The translations under genes and the position numbers were made by a program. From Opitutales bacterium (GTDB lineage: Bacteria; Verrucomicrobiota; Verrucomicrobiia; Opitutales; UBA953): a stretch of 43,045 nucleotides of DNA. The stretch spans positions 153,070 to 196,114 of the forward strand of contig JANRFG010000016.1 of the NCBI GenBank assembly GCA_030725715.1, read 5' to 3'. Under the pieces are notes generated by a model. The model did no database searches. It was not told the origin of the DNA and was given only the letters and a program-made list of their open reading frames with translations. Position 1 is the first letter of the stretch; each line of letters opens with the position of its first letter. Of the stretch, positions 1 through 8,091 are shown in pieces.

Positions 1-306
1 TTCAACGAACCGCCCTCACCCGCCGAGAGCCGGACCCGCTGGGTGCACCTCGACGCTGTGACCCGGAAGGATAACGCGGTCTTCTTCGGCGATCTCGCGC
101 AAGTCCCGCACGGCGCCCTCACGATGGGCGTGGCGACGATCCTTGAAGCCCGCCGGGTCGCGCTGATCGCTTTCGGCGAGGCGAAGTCCGAGGTCGTGGC
201 CCGAGCCATCAAGGAGGCCCCGTCCGCCGACTGCCCGGCGACCTGGCTGCAGCGCCACCCGGCCTGCACCTTCCATCTCGACGCCGCCGCGGCCAAGGGG
301 CTCTGA
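1..306 (+). CDS. nagB: Glucosamine-6-phosphate deaminase, C-terminal part (5' end outside window)
   Basis: The reading frame is open from base 1 and ends with TGA at 304-306, so only about the last 101 residues are visible. The peptide carries the NagB pattern: FNEP at the very start, then SRTR, a TRKDNAVFF block, VPHGALTMGV, and a CPAT..LQRHP ending, in the same order as E. coli NagB. NagB converts glucosamine-6-phosphate to fructose-6-phosphate and ammonia in the cytoplasm. It lies 8 bp before the ROK kinase gene and appears to be part of the amino-sugar operon that runs to 5483. A GTG at 43 could look like a start, but conserved family residues lie upstream of it, so the true start is outside the window. 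The related 6-phosphogluconolactonase family is less likely given these motifs. Confidence 0.9.
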   Translation, partial: FNEPPSPAESRTRWVHLDAVTRKDNAVFFGDLAQVPHGALTMGVATILEARRVALIAFGEAKSEVVARAIKEAPSADCPATWLQRHPACTFHLDAAAAKGL

Positions 307-314
307 GGCTCCCG

Positions 315-1700
315 ATGGACGTCACCCCACGCCATCGCTCCGTCATCGACCCGAACCTGGTACCGGCGTCCCTCTGGACGCGCGCCTACCTCCGCCGCTG
401 CGCTGCGACCTCAGGCTCGACGGAACTGACGATCGCCCTGCGACGTGCCGACGGCACGGCCTCCCTCTTCCGCACGCAGGTGCTGGCTCACGGTATCGAT
501 GACGCCGCGACCTATCTTCACGTCGAACGGTCGGTGAAGTTCCTGCTTTGGTCGCGTGGCGGATCGGAAGTCCTGCTCTGCGGTCCGTCCGCCGAAAAAT
601 GGGTCGGCCAACTAAGGGCCGGCTACGCCCCGAAAGGCGTCCGCTCCTTCGACGCCGACTTCTTCCGGCGCGTCTTCGAAAAGCCGCTTTCCTTCCTTTG
701 CGTTTCCAAGGCCGAACTTCCGACGCCCTCCGCATCGCACCTGCCCCTCGGCCGGCACCTCGATGGCTGCCGCATCGGCTTCGACCTCGGAGGCTCGGAC
801 CGCAAGTGCGCGGCGCTCATCGACGGAAAAGTCCTCTTCTCCGAAGAGGTGAAGTGGGATCCTTACTTCCAGTCCGACCCCGACTATCATCTTGAAGGTA
901 TCCGCCATTCGCTCGAACTCGCCGCCCGACATCTCCCCCGCATCGACGCCATCGGCGGCTCCTCCGCCGGCGTATACGTCAATAACAAGGTCCGCATCGC
1001 CTCGCTGTTCCGTGGCGTGACCGCTCCGGCGATCTTTGACTCCCGGGTGCGCGACATGTTCGTCGATCTCGCCAAGCAGTATGGCGTGCCTTTCGAGGTG
1101 CTCAACGACGGTGACGTCACCGCGCTCGCGGCTTCGATGTCCCTCGGCCGCAACGCCGTCCTCGGCGTCGCGATGGGCACGAGCGTCGCCGCCGGCTACG
1201 TGGACCAAGCCGGCAACCTCACCAACTGGCTAAGCGAGCTGGCTTTCGTCCCGGTCGACTACCGTGTCGATGGCCCGGCCGACGAATGGTCCGGCGACCG
1301 TGGCTGTGCCGTGCAGTATTTCAGCCAACAAGGCGTAGGCCGCTTGCTGCCCTTGGCGGGCATAGACCTGCCGCCGTCCTTGAAGCTGCCCGAGCAGCTC
1401 GAGGAACTGCAGCGCCTCATGCTCGCGGGCGACCCGCGCGCCCGCCAGGTCTACGAGGCCATCGGCATCGCCCTCGGTTACGCGATCGCGCACTTCGCCG
1501 GCTTCTACGAGCTGAGCTGCCTGCTGATCATGGGCCGGGTGACCTCCGGCCATGGCGGCGACGTCATCATCGGACACGCCAAGGCTGTCCTGCGTGACGA
1601 ATTCCCAGAACTTCGCATCGACCTCGTGGTCCCGTCCGAGAAAGATAAGCGCCACGGACAGGCCGTCGCCGCCGCCTCCCTCCCTTCCCTCCGCCGATGA
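315..1700 (+). CDS. ROK-family sugar kinase-like protein with N-terminal extension
   Basis: 461 residues. The ROK/ASKHA core begins near residue 150 with the phosphate loop GFDLGGSDRK, followed by GGSSAGVYVNN, the catalytic-region motif VLNDGDVTAL and the second phosphate motif LGVAMGTSVAAGY. About 145 residues precede the core, whereas classical ROK kinases of about 300 residues start directly with the DxGGT loop; I do not recognise the extra domain. The usual CxCGxxGCxE zinc motif is not visible, so the protein is divergent. ROK proteins phosphorylate glucose, N-acetylglucosamine or N-acetylmannosamine, or act as repressors; no helix-turn-helix is apparent. Given nagB just upstream, a glucosamine or N-acetylglucosamine kinase role is a reasonable inference. 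Its 3' end overlaps the next start by 4 bp (ATGA). Confidence 0.75.
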   Translation: MDVTPRHRSVIDPNLVPASLWTRAYLRRCAATSGSTELTIALRRADGTASLFRTQVLAHGIDDAATYLHVERSVKFLLWSRGGSEVLLCGPSAEKWVGQLRAGYAPKGVRSFDADFFRRVFEKPLSFLCVSKAELPTPSASHLPLGRHLDGCRIGFDLGGSDRKCAALIDGKVLFSEEVKWDPYFQSDPDYHLEGIRHSLELAARHLPRIDAIGGSSAGVYVNNKVRIASLFRGVTAPAIFDSRVRDMFVDLAKQYGVPFEVLNDGDVTALAASMSLGRNAVLGVAMGTSVAAGYVDQAGNLTNWLSELAFVPVDYRVDGPADEWSGDRGCAVQYFSQQGVGRLLPLAGIDLPPSLKLPEQLEELQRLMLAGDPRARQVYEAIGIALGYAIAHFAGFYELSCLLIMGRVTSGHGGDVIIGHAKAVLRDEFPELRIDLVVPSEKDKRHGQAVAAASLPSLRR

Positions 1701-2545
1701 TCACGCTCAACCCGCGCGCCCGCCTCATGATCCCGGACGGACTGGCCGCCCCGGAGGCTCTCCGCCGCACCACCCACCTCGGCATCGGCGCCCACCAGGA
1801 TGACCTGGAGTTCATGGCCTTCCACGGCATCCTCGCCTGCTACGACCAGAAAGATCGCTGGTTCGGCGGAGTGACGATCACCGACGGACGTGGAAGCTCC
1901 CGCGCCGGCAAGTTCCAGGATTGGACCGACGACCAGATTGCCGCGGAACGTATCCGTGAGCAGGACGCCGCGGCGGTGATCGGCCAATACGCCTTCATGG
2001 CCCAGCTCGGCCATCCGAGCAAGTCCGTGCGCGACGCCCGTGAGACGGTCGTCCGCGAAGACCTCTTCCGGCTCCTCGAAGCCACCCGACCCGAATTCGT
2101 CTATCTCCACAACCTCGCGGACAAGCATGACACGCATGTCGGCTGCGCCCTCCGTTGCCTGGAAGCCCTCCGTCGTCTGCCCAAAGCTGACCGTCCGCAT
2201 AAAGTCTACGGATGTGAAGTCTGGCGCGACCTCGACTGGCTCGTGGATTCCGAGAAGACCCCGATGCCCGTCTCGGGCCGACCGGAACTCGCCCGTGCCC
2301 TGAACGAAGTCTTCGCGACCCAGATCGCGGGCGGCAAACGCTACGACCTCGCCGTCATCGGCCGCCGCACGGCCAATGCGACCTTCAGCCAGGCGCATGC
2401 GACCGACCAAGAGTCCGCCATGCAATGGGCGATGGATCTCACTCCCTTGGTCCAGGACGACTCACTCGACCCGATCGCCTATGCGACCGGCTTCATCGAC
2501 CGACTGAAGGCGGACGTCACCGCCCGCCTCCGCCAATCCCTCTGA
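1697..2545 (+). CDS. PIG-L (LmbE-like) family deacetylase
   Basis: 282 residues. The zinc-site motif appears near residues 32-36 as AHQDD (the family consensus is [PA]HPDD or AHQDD), and the second metal motif as HDTHVGC near residue 138. No signal peptide is seen, so the enzyme is probably cytoplasmic. The family hydrolyses N-acetyl groups from GlcNAc-containing substrates (GlcNAc-PI, MshB, BshB types). In this operon it would be suited to deacetylating a GlcNAc or GalNAc compound before phosphorylation and NagB deamination; the substrate is inferred from context only. It overlaps the ROK gene by 4 bp and is separated from the nucleotidyltransferase by 1 bp, which suggests translational coupling. 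Confidence 0.85.
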   Translation: MITLNPRARLMIPDGLAAPEALRRTTHLGIGAHQDDLEFMAFHGILACYDQKDRWFGGVTITDGRGSSRAGKFQDWTDDQIAAERIREQDAAAVIGQYAFMAQLGHPSKSVRDARETVVREDLFRLLEATRPEFVYLHNLADKHDTHVGCALRCLEALRRLPKADRPHKVYGCEVWRDLDWLVDSEKTPMPVSGRPELARALNEVFATQIAGGKRYDLAVIGRRTANATFSQAHATDQESAMQWAMDLTPLVQDDSLDPIAYATGFIDRLKADVTARLRQSL

Positions 2546-2546
2546 C

Positions 2547-3452
2547 ATGAAACCCACCCTCCTCGTCCTCGCCGCCGGCATGGGCAGCCGCTACGGCGGC
2601 CTCAAGCAGATCGACCCGATGGGCCCTTCCGGCGAGACCATCCTCGATTATTCCGTCTTCGACGCCTTGCGCGCCGGCTTCGGCAAAGTGGTCTTCATCA
2701 TCCGACCGGATTTCGAAAAGGACTTCCGCGAGCGTATCGCCGCGAAGTTCGCCGGACGGATCGATGTCGGCTTCGCCTTCCAGACCATCGACCAGTTGCC
2801 GGCCGGATTCTCCGTGCCCGCCGGACGCGAGAAGCCTTGGGGAACGACTCATGCCATCCTCTGCGCCCGCGACGCCGTCGAGACCCCTTTCGCCGTCATC
2901 AACGCCGACGATTTCTACGGCCAAGATTCCTACGCGGTCCTCGCCCGCCATCTGCAAAGCCTCGACGCATGCTCCACCGACTACTCCATGGTCGGCTTCA
3001 CGCTGAAGCACACCCTCTCCGAACATGGCACCGTCGCCCGTGGCGTCTGCCAGACCGACGCGTCCGGCCGCCTCACGGACATCCAGGAACTGACGAAGAT
3101 TTCCAAGCTGCCCAGCGGCGCCGAGCACCGCGGCGAGGACGGCTCGGCCGTCAGCCTGACGGGCGAAGAGCCGGTCTCCATGAACATGTGGGGCTTCACG
3201 CCCGCCATCTTCCCGCAGCTCGCCGCCGACTTCGACGCCTTCCTCCGCGCCAAGGGCAACGAGATGAAGAGCGAAGCCTATATCCCGATGTCCGTCGGCA
3301 ACCTGATCCGCGCCGGCCAGGCGACCTGCCAGGTCCTGCGCACCGACTCCGCCTGGTTCGGCGTCACCTACCGCGAAGACAAGCCGGTCGTGCAGGCCAG
3401 CATCCTCCGTCAGGTGCAGTCGGGCGCCTATCCGGCCTCGCTCTGGTCCTGA
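2547..3452 (+). CDS. Sugar-1-phosphate nucleotidyltransferase (NTP_transferase family)
   Basis: 301 residues. The N-terminal signature LVLAAGMGSRYGGLKQ (residues 5-20) is the nucleotide-binding loop of GT-A-fold nucleotidyltransferases, and VINADDFYG near residue 118 supplies the metal-binding aspartates. The family makes NDP-sugars from a sugar-1-phosphate and an NTP. It sits directly before an N-acetylhexosamine 1-kinase gene (1 bp gap), whose product HexNAc-1-phosphate is the natural candidate substrate, with UDP-HexNAc as product. It lacks the extra C-terminal left-handed helix of GlmU and is shorter than typical GalU/GlmU proteins. Base and sugar specificity cannot be read from sequence. 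Confidence 0.85.
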   Translation: MKPTLLVLAAGMGSRYGGLKQIDPMGPSGETILDYSVFDALRAGFGKVVFIIRPDFEKDFRERIAAKFAGRIDVGFAFQTIDQLPAGFSVPAGREKPWGTTHAILCARDAVETPFAVINADDFYGQDSYAVLARHLQSLDACSTDYSMVGFTLKHTLSEHGTVARGVCQTDASGRLTDIQELTKISKLPSGAEHRGEDGSAVSLTGEEPVSMNMWGFTPAIFPQLAADFDAFLRAKGNEMKSEAYIPMSVGNLIRAGQATCQVLRTDSAWFGVTYREDKPVVQASILRQVQSGAYPASLWS

Positions 3453-3453
3453 C

Positions 3454-4560
3454 ATGGCCGCCACCGCCGCCGAAGCCCTCATCGTCGCCGCCGAATTCGC
3501 TTTCGGCGGACGCATCCTTTCGGCGGCACCTTACGGCAGCGGACACATCAATGACACTTTCCTGACCCTAGTCGAGGCGGCCGGCGGTCCGCGACGCTTC
3601 ATCCTCCAGCGCATCAATCATCAGGTCTTCAAGCAGCCCGACCAGCTCATGGAAAACGTGGCGCGGGTCTGCGCCCACGCGCACGCCAAGCTCGGCGCCG
3701 CCGGCAAGTCCGATGCCCATCGACGGGCCCTCCGGCTCATCCCGACCCATAAAGGCAAAGCCTGGCATATCGATCCCCGCGGCAACCGCTGGCGTTGCTA
3801 CGATTTCATCGAAGGCGCCACCGGGCACGACGTGGTCCGCTCTCCCGCCCAGGCCGAGGCGGCGGCCAAGGCCTTCGGCGCCTTCCAAGCCTTGCTCGCC
3901 GACCTGCCGGGAGAACGCCTCCACGAGACGATCCCCGACTTCCACCACACCCCTTCCCGCTTCGCTCGCTTCCAAGCCGCCCTGGCCAAGGACAGCCATG
4001 ACCGGGCCGCCGCCGCCGGACCGGAGATCGCCTTCGCGCTCGCCCGGGCCGGCGAGGTCAGCGTGGTCGTCGACGCGCTCCGCGACGGTTCGCTGCCCGA
4101 ACGCGTCACGCACAACGACACCAAGCTGAACAACGTGCTGCTCGACGACATCACCCAGGAGGGCGTGTGCGTCATCGACCTCGACACGGTGATGCCGGGT
4201 TCCGCCCTCTACGATTTCGGCGACCTAGTGCGCACCTCGACTTCTCCCGCCGCCGAAGACGAGCCGGACCTCTCCCTGGTCCGCCTGCAGCTCCCGATGT
4301 TCGAGGCCTTGGTCCGAGGCTACCTCGCTTCCGCCCGCGGCTTCCTCACGCCCCGTGAAAAGGAACTCCTGTCCTTCGCCGGCAAGCTCATCACCTTCGA
4401 GATCGGCCTGCGTTTCCTGACCGACTGGCTCGAGGGCGACACCTATTTCAAGATCAAGCGTCCCACGCACAACCTCGACCGCTGCCGCACCCAGCTCAAG
4501 CTGGTCGCCTCGATCGAGGAGCAGCTGCCCGCCATGCAGGAGATCGTCGCACGCGCATGA
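3454..4560 (+). CDS. nahK: N-acetylhexosamine 1-kinase-like phosphotransferase (APH fold)
   Basis: 368 residues. The order and spacing of motifs follow Bifidobacterium NahK (LnpB): YGSGHINDTF near residue 27, RFILQRIN near 48, the catalytic loop VTHNDTKLNNVLLDD (Asp222), the metal motif VIDLDTVMPGS (Asp242/Asp244), YDFGDLVR, and a C-terminal LEGDTYF followed by HNLDRCRTQLKLV. NahK phosphorylates GlcNAc or GalNAc at C1 using ATP. The neighbouring nucleotidyltransferase and GalE-like epimerase would complete an anomeric salvage route to UDP-HexNAc. The start is ATG 1 bp after the previous stop, and the end overlaps the epimerase by 4 bp. Other APH-fold kinases (homoserine kinase, choline kinase) are less likely because the match is spread over the whole length. 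Confidence 0.85.
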   Translation: MAATAAEALIVAAEFAFGGRILSAAPYGSGHINDTFLTLVEAAGGPRRFILQRINHQVFKQPDQLMENVARVCAHAHAKLGAAGKSDAHRRALRLIPTHKGKAWHIDPRGNRWRCYDFIEGATGHDVVRSPAQAEAAAKAFGAFQALLADLPGERLHETIPDFHHTPSRFARFQAALAKDSHDRAAAAGPEIAFALARAGEVSVVVDALRDGSLPERVTHNDTKLNNVLLDDITQEGVCVIDLDTVMPGSALYDFGDLVRTSTSPAAEDEPDLSLVRLQLPMFEALVRGYLASARGFLTPREKELLSFAGKLITFEIGLRFLTDWLEGDTYFKIKRPTHNLDRCRTQLKLVASIEEQLPAMQEIVARA

Positions 4561-5483
4561 GCAAGCGCGTCCTCATCACCGGCGGAGCCGGCTTCATCGG
4601 CTCCCATCTGGTCCGTCATTTCGCGAGCCAGGCCCAGGTCACCGTCCTCGATGACCTGCGGAGCGGTTACGCCCATAATCTGGACGGAGTCGCCTGTCGC
4701 TTTGTCCGTGGCTCCATCCTCGACGCGTCCGCCTTGCGTGAGGCGATGACCGGCGCCGAAGAGGTCTACCATCTCGCCGCCATGATCTCGGTGCCGGAAT
4801 CCGTCGCCAAGCCGGCGGAATGCGCCGAACTCAACACCGAAGGGACGCGGCGCGTCCTGGACGCCGCCGTGGCCGCGGGCGTCCGCAAGGTCGTCCTCGC
4901 CTCCTCCGCCGCCATCTACGGCGACAACCCGACGGTGCCCAAGTTCGAGAGCATGTCGCCGGAGCCGAAGTCCCCCTACGCGGAGACCAAGCTCGCCGGC
5001 GAACACCTCCTCGAAGCCTACCGCCAGGCCCACGGCCTCGGCACGACTTCCTTACGCTTCTTCAACGTCTTCGGCCCCCGGCAGGACCCGCGCTCGGCCT
5101 ACGCCGCGGCCGTGCCGATCTTCATCGCCAAGGCCCTCCGCGACGAACCGATCGGCATCCACGGCGACGGCGGCCAGACCCGTGATTTCGTGCACGTGGC
5201 GGACATCGTCGGCGCGCTCGCCTACGCCGGAGCTTCGGCCGACATGGCCGGCACGTACAACGTCGGCTACGGCCGTAGCCAATCCATCCTCGGACTCGCG
5301 CAGGAAATTCTGCGTCTCACCGGCTCGAAGTCGGCGATCGAACATCTTCCTCCGAGGGTCGGCGATGTCCGACACTCTTTGGCTTCGACGGAGCGGCTGC
5401 TGTCGGCCGGCTGGAAACCTAAGTCTTCGGTCCAGTCCGGCCTGGCGGAGACGGTGGACTATTTCCGACAGCTCAAGGCGTGA
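4557..5483 (+). CDS. NAD-dependent sugar epimerase (UDP-hexose / UDP-HexNAc 4-epimerase-like)
   Basis: 308 residues, extended SDR fold. The Rossmann motif GGAGFIGSH is at residues 9-17, the active-site Ser region is SSAAIYGDNP, and the catalytic YxxxK appears as YAETK. The C-terminal part has RFFNVFGPRQDP, typical of GalE/WbpP-type 4-epimerases, followed by FVHVADIV. In this operon it most plausibly interconverts UDP-GlcNAc and UDP-GalNAc (or UDP-Glc/UDP-Gal). It overlaps the NahK-like gene by 4 bp. Its 3' end overlaps the 3' end of the opposite-strand gene by 11 bp, so there is no room for a separate terminator between them. Confidence 0.85.
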   Translation: MSKRVLITGGAGFIGSHLVRHFASQAQVTVLDDLRSGYAHNLDGVACRFVRGSILDASALREAMTGAEEVYHLAAMISVPESVAKPAECAELNTEGTRRVLDAAVAAGVRKVVLASSAAIYGDNPTVPKFESMSPEPKSPYAETKLAGEHLLEAYRQAHGLGTTSLRFFNVFGPRQDPRSAYAAAVPIFIAKALRDEPIGIHGDGGQTRDFVHVADIVGALAYAGASADMAGTYNVGYGRSQSILGLAQEILRLTGSKSAIEHLPPRVGDVRHSLASTERLLSAGWKPKSSVQSGLAETVDYFRQLKA

Positions 5484-6327
5484 CGACCAACGTCGCGCGC
5501 AGGAGCTCATCCTCGCCGTCGTTGAGATTCAGCCAGAAGTCGTAGGTTCCCGGAGCCGGCAAGCGCAGGCGGAAAGCCAACGTCGGATTATCCGCGTATT
5601 CGCCGCCCTCGAGGGTCGGATGCATGTGCGCGTAGCCCGCGTCCGGCCGATCGACCGAGAAGACGACCGCATGTCCCAGCGACCCCATGATGGGCTTGAG
5701 GCGGAGGGTCTTGCCAGTCGGGCCAGCCAGCTGGAGCCGGATCATCGCCGAGGAGCCGGTCTGGGTGGTCGAAGCGGTCAGCGCGACGATCCGGTTACGG
5801 GTCGAGACCGCCTGCGCGGAAGGCGCCGTCGTCGTCGTCACCTCGGCTTCGGCGAGCATGGTGCGGGCGGTGCGGACGTCCGTGAAATCGACGTAAGCCC
5901 GAAGCGGAGCGCCCTTCAGGTGGCCAGGCAGCTCGAAACGCCAGGAACCGTCGGCGGCAGGCTGAGGATGCACGTGGGCATAAGCCCTCTCACCGCCCCG
6001 CTGACGGAGATGCAGATGGACCCGCTGCGTATGGGAGACGGCTACCTCGTGGGCGTAATACGGGTGGCCGTCATCCTTCAGCAGACGGAGCTCACCGCCC
6101 GTCCCGGCGGCGTCCAAGGTGACCTTGAGTTCGACCGGGAAACGGAGGGCCTTCGGTGAGTAGAAATTGGCCTCTTCGTTGAGACCGCAGAACTCCAGCC
6201 CGTCGACGACGACCGGCTGGTGGTCGGCGTGCAGGAACGTGCACTGGGTGTCGGGCAAAGCCCGCAGGCCGAAGAAACCTACGACGGCGACGAGCGTGAT
6301 GATCCCGACCTGGCGGAGAGGGGACAT
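5473..6327 (-). CDS. Secreted or membrane-anchored protein of unknown function with His-rich motifs
   Basis: 284 residues. The N-terminus has a hydrophobic stretch (residues 6-24), a signal peptide or membrane anchor, followed by an extracytoplasmic region rich in beta-type segments. Histidine-containing motifs recur: HPYYAHEVAVSHT, YAHVHP and YAHMHP, the last in GHAVVFSVDRPDAGYAHMHP. The two His-x-His-Pro motifs sit in similar settings, suggesting two related beta-sandwich domains. The gene follows a SCO1/SenC gene with a 1-bp stop-start overlap (TGATG), so a role in copper handling or cytochrome oxidase assembly is a guess from context. No family could be assigned with certainty. It converges on the epimerase gene with an 11-bp overlap. 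Confidence 0.7.
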   Translation of the reverse strand: MSPLRQVGIITLVAVVGFFGLRALPDTQCTFLHADHQPVVVDGLEFCGLNEEANFYSPKALRFPVELKVTLDAAGTGGELRLLKDDGHPYYAHEVAVSHTQRVHLHLRQRGGERAYAHVHPQPAADGSWRFELPGHLKGAPLRAYVDFTDVRTARTMLAEAEVTTTTAPSAQAVSTRNRIVALTASTTQTGSSAMIRLQLAGPTGKTLRLKPIMGSLGHAVVFSVDRPDAGYAHMHPTLEGGEYADNPTLAFRLRLPAPGTYDFWLNLNDGEDELLRATLVVTP

Positions 6328-7163
6328 CAGCGGCGGGCGCCGGCGCCTCCTTCGAGGGCGAGCAATCGGCGGGCGACTTCTTCGGCGTCGAACGATGCGC
6401 CTTCGTTCCGGTAGGCGATCCGACCCTCGGGCGTGATGACGATGAGAGCGGCGTTATGGACGATCGTGCCGTCGTCACGCAGGGTCTGGATACCGTAGTG
6501 GCGCATCAGGTCCTTGATCTGGCCGGCGTCACCCGTGAGGAAGCGATGGCGGGCATGATCGATGGCGTAGCCGTCGGCGTAGGTACGAAGCTGGCCGGGG
6601 GTGTCGGTCTCGGGATCGAAGGTGATCGTGACCAGCCGGATGCCGGCCGCCGCGGGATCCTTGGCGAGCTGGTCGCCCAGGGACTTCATGCAGGCCGTCG
6701 ATGCCGGGCACATGCGGGCGACCCGGCAGCTGGTGAAGATGAAATTCAGCGCGATGGCATGGCCGAGGAGGTCCTTCTTCATCACCAAGCGACCGTCCTG
6801 ATCCCAGAGCGCCATGTTCGGCATCAGCTCGTTGGGCATCCGCGTGACCATGCGTCCCTTGTCGACGGTCTCACGACGGAGGACGTCCGTGACTTCGGCG
6901 ACCCGACGGAGTTCCTCGGGGTCGGCCGAGACGATGCCACGAGCAAAGGTTTCGCCGCCTTCGGCGACGGCGTCATAGCGGACCAAGCGACCCGTCCAGC
7001 CCACCTTGCGGTCGCCCTCGGAGACGCGGCGGAGCAGATTCGTCGAGCCATCCGCCTGGACGACCTTGGCCCAGCCGTCCGCGGAGACGGAAACGACCTT
7101 CCCGCTCTCGGTGGCGGCGGAAAGGCCGGCCACGGCCAGGAGAAAGATGCAGAGGTGATTCAT
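6327..7163 (-). CDS. SCO1/SenC-family copper or thioredoxin-like protein
   Basis: 278 residues with a short signal peptide (residues 1-17). Residues 20-80 form a small beta domain of the kind seen in copper-binding secondary-transport domains preceding SCO. The SCO core starts near residue 110. The Cys pair is in FTSCRVARMCPAS (Cys146 and Cys152, a C-x5-C arrangement as in many Verrucomicrobia and Planctomycetes SCO proteins rather than the classical CxxxC), and the conserved distal histidine is His236 in GTIVHNAAL. SCO proteins deliver copper to, or reduce the CuA centre of, cytochrome oxidase in the periplasm. It sits between ppx (2-bp gap) and the His-rich unknown (1-bp overlap). Confidence 0.85.
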   Translation of the reverse strand: MNHLCIFLLAVAGLSAATESGKVVSVSADGWAKVVQADGSTNLLRRVSEGDRKVGWTGRLVRYDAVAEGGETFARGIVSADPEELRRVAEVTDVLRRETVDKGRMVTRMPNELMPNMALWDQDGRLVMKKDLLGHAIALNFIFTSCRVARMCPASTACMKSLGDQLAKDPAAAGIRLVTITFDPETDTPGQLRTYADGYAIDHARHRFLTGDAGQIKDLMRHYGIQTLRDDGTIVHNAALIVITPEGRIAYRNEGASFDAEEVARRLLALEGGAGARR

Positions 7164-7165
7164 GT

Positions 7166-8089
7166 TCAGAGATGTTCTCCGGAAGGGCCAAGGAGCAGCT
7201 CAATCATGCCATGTCGAACGCCGTAGTGCGAAAGATGGAAAGCTTCCGCCCCCGTCAGGTCCGCCAGCACGCAAAGGGTGATCAAAGCCGCGGGCATGAT
7301 GTCCGCCCGGTCCGCCGGGATACCGGGGATCGCCCGGCGCCCGGCCAGGTCGGTGGCGCACATGCGGTCACGTAGCTCACGGATGCGGAGCAGAGGCAGA
7401 CGGCCCCCGACCGGAGCTTCGCCCAAGGCTTCGAGATGCAGGGCCACCGCGGCGAAGACGCCGCCGGCGCCGACGACCAGGAACTTCTCCGCCGCGCCCG
7501 CCGGGACGACGGTCTGGAGGGATGCAAGGAGATGGGTCCGGATGGAAAGCTGGTCGAGTTCGTCGACCGGACCATCGCCACCACGCAGGAAGCCATGGGT
7601 CAGACGGACCGACCCCAAGGGAAAACTGCGCGCGAGCACGCAACGCTGTCCGCGCAGTACGGAGACCTCGAGGCTGCCGCCGCCGAGGTCGAAGGAAAGG
7701 ATGTCGGCGTAGGCTTGGTAGGCCGGATCGGCCCGGACGCCGGCCGCGGCGAGGCGGGCTTCCACTTCGCCGGAGACGATGGTCAGCGGCACGCCGGTCG
7801 CGGTTTCGACCTCGCGTGCGAACTCCTGACGGCTGACGGATTCGCGCACGGCGCTGGTCGCGAGGACGCAGCAACGGGTCGCGTCGAGCGAACGCGCGCA
7901 GGCCAGCAGGCGCCCGATGGCCGCGACCGCTTCGGCGCGGGCTTCGGGCGAGAAAGGTTCGGCCGGTCCGCCCTCCGGCTGGAGCCGGACAGGTTCGGAT
8001 TTCCGGCCGAGTTCCCGGCGGTCGGCCGCGGCGACGACCGCGACCTTGATGGAATTGGAGCCTACGTCGACGACGGCGATGACGGACAT
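7166..8089 (-). CDS. Ppx/GppA-type exopolyphosphatase / pppGpp phosphatase
   Basis: 307 residues. The ASKHA phosphate motif VVDVGSNSIKVAVV lies at residues 6-19, the second motif FDLGGGSLEVSV near residue 132, and GVFAAVALHLE follows in the C-terminal half. The length matches the short single-module Ppx/GppA form without the C-terminal HD domain of E. coli Ppx. The family hydrolyses terminal phosphates from polyphosphate or pppGpp in the cytoplasm. It is 2 bp downstream of the LpxR-like gene and 2 bp upstream of the SCO gene, so the four genes are probably one transcript. Confidence 0.88.
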   Translation of the reverse strand: MSVIAVVDVGSNSIKVAVVAAADRRELGRKSEPVRLQPEGGPAEPFSPEARAEAVAAIGRLLACARSLDATRCCVLATSAVRESVSRQEFAREVETATGVPLTIVSGEVEARLAAAGVRADPAYQAYADILSFDLGGGSLEVSVLRGQRCVLARSFPLGSVRLTHGFLRGGDGPVDELDQLSIRTHLLASLQTVVPAGAAEKFLVVGAGGVFAAVALHLEALGEAPVGGRLPLLRIRELRDRMCATDLAGRRAIPGIPADRADIMPAALITLCVLADLTGAEAFHLSHYGVRHGMIELLLGPSGEHL

Positions 8090-8091
8090 GT

